Positions 1 to 9,611 of a stretch of DNA of 64,000 bases are shown one piece after another. Position 1 is the stretch's first letter. Each line of letters opens with the position of its first letter. The translations under genes and the position numbers were made by a program. This DNA comes from Apiosordaria backusii. Its lineage: Eukaryota > Ascomycota > Sordariomycetes > Sordariales > Lasiosphaeriaceae. The notes beneath the pieces were generated by a model. The model made no database searches. It was given only the letters and a program-made list of their open reading frames with translations, and was not told the origin of the DNA. The stretch is from assembly GCA_030549205.1 (NCBI GenBank), contig JAUKTV010000019.1, forward strand, positions 186,001 through 250,000. Direction: 5' to 3'.

Positions 1-402
1 TGGAATAGCCAAGATACTAGGTAGTCTTGGACCCGGGCTCCCACCAAAGCACCGACGTTAAAGAAACAAGATGATTGTGGTGCATGAGACATAACCCACG
101 TGGGCGTGATGAAGTGTCAGCCAACAAACGTACCTGAGGTTATGAAGATTTGGTTATGAATGATGGTTTTGGTCCTTTCTGAACTGAATCCTCGATTCTT
201 GGGAGAGTGGTCTGAGATGGGAGTTATGTACTCAGAGCCAGGTTCAGGGCAGCACTGCTGTCGTTGCTTGATCCTTCAAGGATGTCGATGGGATCGTGTA
301 CGAAACTGGCAGTCCTTGTGAGACAGTCGTCGGTCCGCTGAGCTGGATCGAGATGACGTCGCTTTACTTGCCGCACTGGTCGGTCGAGGAGACTGCTGGT
401 GA

Positions 403-906
403 AAGGAGTGACGAGAAAAGAATGGTGACGATACTGGTCGTCTTCCACAACTAGGGTTCACGAGTGCTGCAATAGCCACGAGGTTCCGAGGTCGCTCTAA
501 CACTGAAAGACAGCGCCGCCGTCAGAAAGGGGTCAGTGCTATTTTTTCCGGGAAGGAGTGAAAGTCGCCAAGTCGAACAGAACACACGAAAGTCGAAAAA
601 GTCGTGAGACCAGAATGGCAAGCTGTTGGTAAGGAGTGGACTGAAGTAAAACTTCAAAAAGGAGTGTCGGGGAAGAAGAAAAGGTGAGGAAGTGGTGCGG
701 GAAGGATGCAGTCCACAAAAAAGGTGAAGAAGGTTGAGAGAAGGTGAGAATCACGAAAGGAAGGGTGGTGTTCTTAGCAGCCGGCAACGGGTGGGCCCAA
801 GCTGGAGCGTCAGGTCGAGGGGATCAGAATCCAGGGTGCTGGTCCCGGCTTCTTGGCCCCCTTCAGACGTCACCTTAATTTTCTTGAATGCGGGGCGGAA
901 GGAGTG
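403..906 (+). repeat. Cluster of AAGGAGTG octamers in purine-rich DNA
   Basis: The octamer AAGGAGTG occurs at 403-410, 553-560, 631-638, 659-666 and 899-906, always on the plus strand, in a purine-rich tract (CACTCCTT on the other strand). Five copies of one octamer in about 500 bp is more than expected, but a purine-rich background inflates such counts. It could be an array of factor sites in a pyrimidine-rich promoter of a minus-strand transcript. No gene is placed next to it. Confidence 0.3.
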
Positions 907-2296
907 AAAATATCAAGACCACGCCGCAGTTCTCAGCAAACAGGCAGGCCCAAGGGAGGGGTTACTGCATCAATTTCAACCAGGGCCGTTCAGGTGCGAG
1001 GTGGAAAAAATTGGAAGCCGAGGGCTTGGGTTTGGAAAGTTTGCTTCATCAGACGATAGTATCAACGGTTATTGTTGGTGTTTGGTTCAGGAAATAACAG
1101 TGCGAGATCCAATTCTTTATACTCGAGTCCCATCCATAACCACGCAACGCAGCAACAGCAGGTATCCTGTGATGCCTTTCCCAGGCTTCTGGCTGGGTCG
1201 CGAGGTTTCTCGGTCTACTCAAATGGTGTCACGTCAACTAGACAATTGGCTCCCAAGGCGCAGGGAGATGTCGTCCCATGTTTCTGAACTGGGCCAGTTC
1301 TCTGAGCCCTCGGTTTGATAATCGCACGCCTCGATGGTTCCTGTCAGCACAGTCGCTCCCGAATCTGCGGCAGCGCGGCCTCGACTTCCCTACTAACCAA
1401 TGAAATCGCTGTGCCTGAGGGGTTCCTTGCAGGACTTGGCGGGGTAGCTTGCAATTACCGGGGCTAACCCTGAATGCCCAGACGTTGGGAAAGCCAATGG
1501 TCGCAACGGCGGTAACCCATGTTGGTCTGAAACCACGCTAATGACGGGTGGAGACCTTGACGAAATTCATCACTGCTCCCGATCTTCCCCTTGAAAAACT
1601 CCATCCTGCTGACAGGTGTACGATCATGTTGCATTGTTAGGATCGATACCATGATGGCCTCCAAAATCGTAACATCATCCGATCGACGCCAGCACAGCAC
1701 ATGTCGCAACACCACGCGATGTTTTAGAAAATTCTTGGGTACGATAGTGGTTTCTGTAGTATGCGTCTACTGGATATGTCTGAGTTTCCAGTTGGGTGGA
1801 AAACGAAACATCCCGCCTGGTGGTCGAATCTTCAAAGCTGTTTGCATTTCACAGGATCTGACTACAGCGTCCGCAAGATGACCACCCCCCTATTGCTAAC
1901 CGTGGTACAGGATTTGACTGCAACACCCTGGAACTTCTTCCTCATTTATATGTATACCGCTTTCGTCTGGCTACAAACCGGGAAGGTCTAGATCGACTTT
2001 TCATCATGCGGCATGGCAATTTCGAAAAGGCGGAAAATAAATCTCTTGGAACATGAGCTCCGGTGTTTGAAGGCAGATTAAACATCCAGCTTTTAAGCAA
2101 ATTCCACCATCTTTGCCCTTCGTGCCTTCCACTTCGAGGTACGCCTCACGGGGAGCAGGCACAGGGTGACAAACAACCACATTGAAGGGGATCGATCACC
2201 GTTGGTCCATCTACGGCTAGATTCTTGTGCTGGGAAGGCGCCGCAGGGATTTTTCTACCGTTTCCCACAAGGCCCATGAAGGAGGTCGTTCTCTGG

Positions 2297-2376
2297 CACG
2301 TGGGTGACAAAATAACATGTGCACGATTATATGGGAAGACGCTGATTTTTGCACAAGTTATTTTGTCACCCACGTG
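2297..2376. repeat. 26-bp inverted repeat, 28-nt loop (foldback)
   Basis: The arm at 2297-2322 begins CACGTGGGTGACAAAATAAC. The arm at 2351-2376 is its reverse complement with one mismatch over 26 bp; the outer 20 bp are perfect. Each arm ends in the palindrome CACGTG. It may be a small foldback or MITE end pair, or a regulatory hairpin with two E-box-like sites. No flanking target duplication was identified. Confidence 0.6.
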
Positions 2377-4971
2377 TCTGGGTCGTCTGGCAAGTAAATT
2401 TCATGCTCCCGCGGTTCTCTCCCTAGTCTGTGTTCATTCTGGGTGTACGGAAAGTTTGGTTACAGTGTTAAACATTGCAACGTGGTGTGTGCACTTGTCG
2501 ATATCGCTGTTGATCAAGAGGATCGTTCCCGCTTCAAGACGACCTTACAGCGCAAAAAGCTGCAGATTACCGTCTGACCCCGCAAAAACCTTAAGATGAC
2601 CTCCAACTGGGCGCCGATACTCTGGTTTTGAATCTCATCAGCCCATCGGGATCTCTGGCAGAGACCCTCATTTTCGTCACGAACGGGAGAAATCGGCAGG
2701 TTTCTGTCGCGGAGCGTAAGCCGCCGATGCTTGCCTGCTGCTCCCAGCTGTCCGTTGGGTGACAGAGCTTTCTGTATGTTTGAAGACAACATTGTTGCAC
2801 AGCAGCACATCCGTTTGCCACTATTTTACGCATACCCCTGAGAAACAGGTGGCAGAGTGCGGCCCAAAAAAAAGTTGGGGGTGGTGGTTGAGATGGCTGT
2901 GACCTGGCCCGTCGTGCCCGTCTCCATCGGCCTCGACGGTGCTGACGACGACCATGACCACTTGACGTCCGTAAAACTGGCTACAAAATGGAGGCCATTT
3001 CCCCCATCACTCCACTCTCCGTTCGGTGACACATGGTCTGGGGGAAAAAAGCCCCATGACTGGCGAAATGCCATTTTGATCGACCAGATGATGCCCTGCT
3101 TGTCCGACTGTTACACGGGCACTTGAAGTGGGAGTTTTTCCGAGCAAGAATAGCATACATAAGTATTTTTGTTTGAGGCACCGTGACGAGCTGGTTTCCA
3201 AAGACCTCGATTTTCTCGATGGTTCCATAAGGTCACGGTACTAGTGATCTGATGTCTGGCACCATCACTGCTGCAAGAAGGGATTCTGCATACCTTAAAA
3301 GGCGGATTTGGTGCCGTAGCTTCGAGCTTGAAAAAGCCCTCATTGAAACAGAGGGAATTGGTACTGTTTCCTCCTCTGCCCGAGACAGCTGGGTAGGCAC
3401 GTGTGGCAACGGACCGTGAGGTGAGTTTCTCTCTCCGGAGGTAAGTTGAGTAGACTGCATATGGCGCATGTTTTGCTTAGATTAATTTCCTGGAGTTGTT
3501 CTACTCATACCACCACGCCTCCTTCACCTGCATGACTGTTGCTGGAGCCTGTCAAAGGCAGTGGACACAAGTCAACAGCAGCAGTGGGCTGACAGATCGG
3601 GCAAGGCCTCCGAGACATGCAAAGTTATCATGATAATCTGAGTTGAAGTATAAAACATCAATTGTATCGACTGAGACATTGTCAAGACATAGCTGATTCA
3701 TCATGTTCAGCTCCGGTGTCGCTCTGTCGACATACCTACACTTAGCCCAGATGGGCGCCTTTGCGTTTTTCTCTTTCAGTTGAGCTCTCTGTTTGTCGTG
3801 GATATTCTCTGTACATGCTGTCAGCCGTCCACAACATGACTAAGGTAGACCGTCCCAATGACATGATGGTCAAAGAGTACCAAACGAAGCACATAATCCG
3901 GAAGCCCTCCCATCCGAACTCAACGCGGAGGAGATTCGCCAGCCTGTATCTGTGTCAGGATACTATTCCGGGCCCTTCCTGTACGTTGGTCACAGTCACA
4001 GTCGTATCTTCGCATTCTGTGCCCAGTAGCCAACGCTCCTGGGGGTTGTGAGAAATAGAAGCTCGGCTCGGAGATAACGCCCCGCGAGTCCTCTTCGTCA
4101 TAGAGTGTTGGGGTCAATCTCTGTAAAAAGTTCCTTGTGACTGGCGCTGCAAAGATTGGTAGTTACACTAACCTCTGCGGGAACACCGAGGACATTTTGT
4201 GTAATATGATCGTCCTTGTCATCGAGGTTCGCGCACTAAACTGCCAGGGTACAATGGAACCAGGACAGGCTGAAAAGTTACGCGTCCCGAGATGAGCGGA
4301 TTTTCTTCCTCTCCAATGATAAACAAGAAGTTGATGTCGGTTTTGGCCCAAGAAGAGAAAGGCAGAGTGGTCAATAGCGCGGCCGCTGTCTCTGTGTAAC
4401 GACTTGCTTAGTGATTTCAATGAAAGGATATTAACGTCGCTGGTTTCATGAGGCAAACACATTGCGCGGCAGACCAGGACAAAACCCAGCTGGGTCCTTT
4501 GCCGACATGAAAAAGAGCGCCAACGTCCCGGTATGACGAACGAGGCTGAGACCCAGCACAGTCTCATGTTCAACTTGCTGGAGGTAGACGGCTTCTTGCA
4601 AGCCTCTTAATCATCAGTTTTCAAGTAGCCGCCACAAGAATCAGCTGCCCGGGGACTCTTGCCACAACGGTTGAAACCCAACTTTGTCTCAACCGGACCC
4701 AAGTTCATCGTTCTCATGGCTGCTCTGAATCAAGCATAGGGAGAAGAGTGGGCGATGCACGTGAAAAGAGCCAGAAGACCAAGGACTCGGGTCAAACACA
4801 GATTCTCTTTTTGTCTTATCCTTTCTGCTGTCGTGTGTTGGGTTTCTACTATGTACAGAGCCCAGACATTTGCGCCCATCTATCCACCATCTCGAGGCAG
4901 GTAAGTAAAGAAAGAAAAGCTCGCCATGCCCTTCAACTGCAATCAGAAATTCATCACCACTCCATCCGACT

Positions 4972-5806
4972 TTAGGAGGAGGACTGGGAGGTAGACTTCT
5001 CAGCAACGAACGGCTTCTCCCACGCTGGGACCGGTGAGTGGGCGTAGATCTGCTTCTGTCTGAGATGGACGGGTGTCGATTGCTTGGGCTGATCGGGGAT
5101 GACCTTTTCAAGCTTCTGTTGAACGTAAATGAAAGGGGCTCGATTAGCTTGTGGCCTCCGCCAGTAAAGCGATATACGTGGCAGAACTTGGTTCCAAGGC
5201 CATGACGTACCAGGTTGTCGAAAACACACTTGTTCAGCTTCCACTCATCAGGCCGGCACTGCCAAAGCTGGTGGTTGTTGTTCTCGAGACATGTCCAGTG
5301 GGCGCGGAACTGCTCCAGGCATGATTTGTTGATATCGTCGATACTGGCGATCAGTCGTTTCCGTCAGCTTTCATGACCTCTCCCCGTGCGTGCCTCGCCG
5401 TTCAGATTCAACATGGTTGCTCTTCCCCAATCCAAAAATCCAACAAGGGGGACATACACGCTCCGGGCGCATCTGGTGACCCGCCGCCCCTCCTTCAGGC
5501 ACTCAAACTCGCCCCTGCCGGGGTTCTCAGTCTTGCATTGCATGTAGTCGTCATTGTAGTCCTTGCACCGCGCGCCGATGAAGAAAGCAGCCGAGAGAAG
5601 AGGGGCAGAGCTGGCGCCGACCTCCTTGACTTTGGGGATCGAGTCTGGCAGCGGCGTCGGGTCGATGAGGATCTGCTGGTTGAAGCTATCAATTATGTCA
5701 GTGTTTCCCTGCTCCTGGGGCCTCGCTCCCCCAAATTGCACCAATTGGCCAACTGAGTCTCGGAAGCCGTAGGAGAGCGCACATACGTGGGTTTTCGGGC
5801 TGCCAT
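4972..5806 (-). CDS. nuo20.8: NADH:ubiquinone oxidoreductase 20.8 kDa subunit (NDUFA8-like, CHCH protein)
   Basis: This is an accessory subunit of mitochondrial complex I, acting on the intermembrane-space side. Spliced exons on the minus strand are 5787-5806, 5458-5685, 5211-5343 and 4972-5115, giving 174 residues. Donors are GTATGT, GTATGT and GTACGT, and the acceptors end in AG. The protein has four CX9C motifs (C47/C57, C69/C79, C91/C101, C112/C122), the twin-twin CX9C layout of NDUFA8/PGIV proteins. Such proteins are imported by the Mia40 oxidative-folding route without a cleaved presequence, and none is visible here. The N-terminus MAARKPTFNQQ followed by PLPDSIPKV, and the C-terminal IPDQPK..TPVHLR stretch, match the fungal subunit from memory. 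The first exon has only 20 nt and is placed by phase and homology. It is divergent from NUP57 across 503 bp. Confidence 0.93.
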
Positions 5807-6309
5807 CTTGACGGTGTTGGCGGGCCTGGCTTGGCTGCGAAGCTGTGAGTGGTTTGGAGCTCTGGCGATGCTTGGAGTTGCTGAGGGTCGGCTTCCTGAC
5901 GTGTGGGTCCCACCCGTTAATGGTTGATTGGCTTGCCCAAGGTGAGGTCCTCTGGCCGCTCGGTGAAGGACCCGCTTTCAACGTGGTCTGCGCCAGTAAC
6001 CGACAAGGAAAGCCAAGGCCAGCTTTTGGCGGAGCTCAGTTTTTGAAGACTGCCAGCCGAACAAAACATTCAGCAAATCCATATCCAACAAAGTCGAACA
6101 GCAACTTTACGCATCTTATCGCTTCTTCACCGTTTGCTTGCGAAAGAGGCTACAGGAAATACCGAATACAAGCTAGACAGCTATAATTGCAACTACAGCG
6201 CGCGTCCGCGCTCACATTCCTCATCGCCGTTTGTTTTCGTGCGCCCGGTTTGCGACCATTCACTCTCCTCCCCACGCGTCTCGCCCCATTCGAGGATTAT
6301 CTACATCCG
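5807..6309. promoter_or_regulatory. Divergent intergenic region between complex I subunit gene and NUP57
   Basis: The 503 bp between two head-to-head start codons must hold both promoters and 5' UTRs. An ATTGG (inverted CCAAT box) lies at 5927-5931. No convincing TATA box is seen on either side, as is usual for fungal housekeeping genes. No other gene is apparent. Confidence 0.5.
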
Positions 6310-7536
6310 ATGTTCTCGACAGCGAGCAAGCCGGCAGGCCAATCCATTTTTGGCGGAGGCGGCAGCAGTCTGTTTGCGCAACCAGCCGCCAGTGTAAGAA
6401 GGATCCAATCTTCCGACAAACGGGGTGTGGTGCTAATCGAATGACAGCAGCAGCAACAGCAGCAACCGCAACAGGCACAACCACAAGCGCAACAGCAAGC
6501 CACATCTGCGTTAGGACAGACTCTAACCAACGCTACCCAACAGCTCGGCAGCTCTATATGGCAACCTGGAAGCCAAACAAACTGTAGGTCCTACCAACGG
6601 AGCGGTTATGCGATCACTGCCTCCCACCGTACTACTGCCTCTTCTTCCCAATTCGCAACCCAATCGCAAGATGTTTCATGCTAACCTGCGCTCCCGGTTT
6701 GCCGAACTAGTTCAGAAGCCGATTCCCGAACAGATCAAGCTCATTATTGAGAAATGGGACCCCTCGAACCCCAACTGCGCCTTCCGCACCTATCTCTACA
6801 ATAAGGTCGAGGAGCATGCTGTACCACACTATCATCCCGGTCCCCAGGATGACCCAAAGGAGTGGGATGAAGCGCTTCGCAACAAGCCCGCGCCCAACTT
6901 CATGCCCGTTCTCTGCGCCGGCTTCCCATCCATTGTCGCGCGCCTAACGCTGCAGCGAAGGGCGTTGGCCGAGTTCAACAACAAACTTCATGCGATCAAT
7001 GCCAGTTTGGACGCGATTCTTTCTCGTCACGATTTGGAACACTCGGTTCGTGCTCTCAACGCGCGGAGGAGGCACGCAGAGCAAAGCAGACGTTGCCTGG
7101 TCTTGGCGGCCAAGGTTCAAATTTTGCGCAATAGGGGATACGCGCTTTCTGGCGACGAGGACGAGCTCAAGCAAAAGCTTCAAAAGATCGACAAAGAGCT
7201 GCAAGATCCGGCTTTGAGCGCGCGCCTGGAGGAGCTGTGGAGCCGTCTTATCATCCTCCGGCAGTATGCGGACAGCCTCAAGGATGAGATCAACAAGCCT
7301 GGCGCACTTGACAATGGGGGTTTGAGCGAGGAGGTAGAAGCGAAGGCGAAGAAGGTTTGTGACCCCCTCTCTTGCGCAGCAACAGTTGTGAGACTGACCA
7401 TAATTCCTAGATCCTTGAAGATTACGACAAACAACTCCAGCACCTTAGAAAGCAAGTTGAGGAGGCTAAGAAGGACTTTGACGAGTGGGAAAAAGAACAC
7501 CAGCCAACACCCGCTCCGGCAAAGAAGGCATGCTAG
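6310..7536 (+). CDS. NUP57: Nucleoporin Nup57 (Nup54 family)
   Basis: This is a subunit of the central-channel Nup62-Nup58-Nup54-like complex (Nsp1-Nup49-Nup57 in yeast). Exons are 6310-6393, 6448-6583, 6711-7354 and 7411-7536, giving 329 residues. Introns start GTAAGA, GTAGGT and GTTTGT, and the second has a clear GCTAAC branch site. The N-terminus (SIFGGGGSSLFAQ) is a short FG-type segment, followed by a Gln-rich linker. The rest is the Nup54 alpha-helical region with IKLIIEKWDPSNPNCAF near its start, followed by coiled coils that end in EKEHQPTPAPAKKAC. The FG part is very short compared with yeast Nup57, as I recall also for thermophilic Chaetomiaceae. The 6584-6710 intron is chosen because phase and the NFQKPIPEQIK junction fit; its acceptor is less certain. 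It converges on TOM5. Confidence 0.88.
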
Positions 7537-8243
7537 TTACATGCTACCCCTGAATCGAAGACGCCGACAACACGGTTTCACTAGGCCGCAAGGCTGGTCG
7601 TGTTTACAGGATCTTTGCGTCATCTAGCTAAGTTGAGAGTTGAGGGAACAAAAAAAGGATGGATTAAGGCGGCATGGAGAAGGCGTTTGCGTGGAGATGG
7701 ATCTTTTGTAGAGTGCCAGTTCTCAAAATTAGGGAGGAGAATATACTTGTAATAATGCATCTATGAGCTCGAAATGTGTGTTTTATTGTTTTTTTGTCAT
7801 TCTTTCTCTGCTATTTCAAAACAGTCCCCAAAATCATTAATGGGAGCAGAGAGTTTTGCCTTCTGGGCCGAGAAAGATATGGACAAACGCCCTGCCATGA
7901 AGTCAGACCTCCCTTCTCAATCTCTACCTGGGGGTCTGGCTACCGCTATTCTGCCCGCTTTGAAAGCCGGACGGCCTCCGTAGTCTTCACCAGTAAAAAA
8001 GAGCCAGCGCCATCCCAAGTGTCCCTGTCTATCTCATGTCTAATATCGTTACCACATGCAAGTAGGCAAGCCAGTAAACCTCCCCTGGTTTTGTTCTCCG
8101 ACGACATCCCCTACTCTATTATTGGTACACGGTGTTTATACATGGCTCGATCGTCACGACGGCGGCGGCAGTCAATCAAGAATGCAACTCCAGGTCGATT
8201 TGTGGACGACGGGATGTGGCAGATGGGTTGTATTGTGGCCGCT
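7537..8243. other. Convergent 3' flanks of NUP57 and TOM5
   Basis: These 707 bp lie between two convergent stop codons. They should hold both 3' UTRs and polyadenylation sites. T-rich runs and AATAAT-like words occur around 7745-7800. Open frames here are short chance frames and no further gene is supported. Confidence 0.5.
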
Positions 8244-8517
8244 TTAAAACATCTTGCTGACGGCATCGATCACGAAGGGGGCTACACGGGAGTAGAAAAC
8301 GATTAGCGGCGACTTGGGGGCAGTAGAGGCAACAGTGGAAGGCATACAGAGGTAGAGAGCGGCGGCCGTGGCGACCACGCGCTGGATGGTGAAGGTAGCC
8401 TCTGCCTCGGCGGCGCGAAGCTCGGCCTCGGAGATTTGTGGGGGCACTGTTTCGATTCTTCGTTAGAGTTTCTGGTTTGCGGGGAATTCGAAGAGCGGGA
8501 AACATACAGCCGAACAT
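8244..8517 (-). CDS. TOM5: Mitochondrial import receptor subunit Tom5
   Basis: This is a small tail-anchored subunit of the outer-membrane TOM translocase, which helps pass preproteins to the Tom40 pore. Spliced exons on the minus strand are 8508-8517 (10 nt), 8348-8446 and 8244-8281, giving only 48 residues. Introns of 61 and 66 bp have GTATGT/GTATGC donors and CAG/TAG acceptors. The protein starts MFGLPPQISEAELRAAEAEA, an acidic cytosolic segment, then a hydrophobic segment (VVATAAALYLSPFVIDAV, about residues 27-44) and a short basic end, the usual Tom5 plan. It is easily missed: the first exon has three full codons and no unspliced frame covers it. Intron phases agree throughout (10+99+38 = 147 nt). 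Confidence 0.9.
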
Positions 8518-9611
8518 TGTCGTTGTTGTGATGGTGTTGTTGTTGTGTTGGTCTTTGTGGTGGGTGATGCTAACAGTGACGACGGTAGTTATCGATTGGG
8601 CTGCTCTGCTTGCACGGATAGGAAGAATTGTTTTTCTTTCTCTGGGAACCTTGAAAGTTCAAACTTCGGATCCATGTTCAAAATGTCAAAAAGAGAGATC
8701 CAGTCTTTTGCTTTCCAAGCTTTTTCCCTGATTTCTGACCCCACTGTGGCAGTTTGATTGTTTGAAGGAGCTTGGCAGTCGGTGAACTCTTTTTCATGAC
8801 GCCATCCTTAGTTCGGCAATCGGGCTCGAAAACAGCGGCGTTGGCACCGCCTGCCGGGGGCTTGGCATGCGGCTCGGATGGGACCCGGAGTACAATTACC
8901 TAAGACAACATCAGATGCAACGCGCTGCAAAGCCGGTGAGCCAGTAGGAGCGTTATCAGGAGGCACCTAACCGAGAATACCCGACAGTCCACCGCCCTTC
9001 CCTTGAAACTGACAGTCAACAACAGCTCCAGCGTCCAGGTCTGCGGTCGATGCTGGGGACCGATAACGGTGGTGGGCGTGGACTGGACTGGGACCTCGGA
9101 GGGTGACAGTATGGCTGGATAAGGGTAGCCATTGACTTTAAGGTTTGCATTTTCTCTTGTTCGTATTCTTTTCCTCTTGTCCCGTATCTGTCGTACATTG
9201 GGAGTTCCAGTTTCGTCCGGCGAGTTTTCACCAGACTAGCGGACAATCGCATCTTGTCCAGTTTGCCGCTTTGACGTCGGTTCTGGATTGGAATTGTTCG
9301 TGAACTGCCTTTAGATCTGACCCGCCCTATCGAAGCGCCGCTGACTGTTTCCCACACCTTGTTCGTCAGTTTTTCTCTTTTCACTTTTCCCTCATCCCTT
9401 GCGCCCGTTACATACGTCGGCGTCTGCGGCCACACGGGATCTTTGTGTGCCCTTGAGCGTTGAGCTAGAGCCTCAACAATCCTTGGCCAGAGTCTTTGTT
9501 CTGGTCGATCCGCGCGCTCTCGCGCCGCCATATCGACTGTCCGGCCGTCATTGACAACTGGATCTTCATTGAATCTCGCCGAGCTCTCGAAACTCCAGAT
9601 CCCTGGTCCGA
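8518..9611. promoter_or_regulatory. Divergent region between TOM5 and GCV2
   Basis: These 1,094 bp separate two head-to-head genes. The part nearest GCV2 (about 9130-9450) is rich in CT tracts on the plus strand, common upstream of fungal start codons. A 260-codon minus-strand frame covering part of it is an antisense chance frame. No third gene is supported. Confidence 0.45.

Larger units (their letters stand above)
1..4971. other. Long stretch without a recognisable gene
   Basis: Base composition is ordinary and unlike the RIP-type blocks further right. All open frames are short, overlap one another on both strands, and give low-complexity or Cys/Trp/Arg-rich translations typical of chance frames. 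I found no splice-connectable conserved domain. The stretch holds a cluster of AAGGAGTG motifs at 403-906 and a near-perfect inverted repeat at 2297-2376, both listed separately. It may be a long intergenic region, non-coding transcripts, or carry a fast-evolving gene I cannot detect. Confidence 0.5.

Noticed and set aside
4163..4573. 136-codon minus-strand frame in the gene-free region
   Set aside because: No recognisable motif, Cys/Ser/Arg-rich chance composition, no splice partners.
5364..5981. 205-codon minus-strand frame
   Set aside because: It reads through two introns of the complex I subunit gene and its upstream region; only 5458-5685 is true coding sequence.
8176..8517. 113-codon minus-strand frame
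   Set aside because: Unspliced read-through in the wrong frame after the first TOM5 exon; the spliced model gives a proper Tom5.
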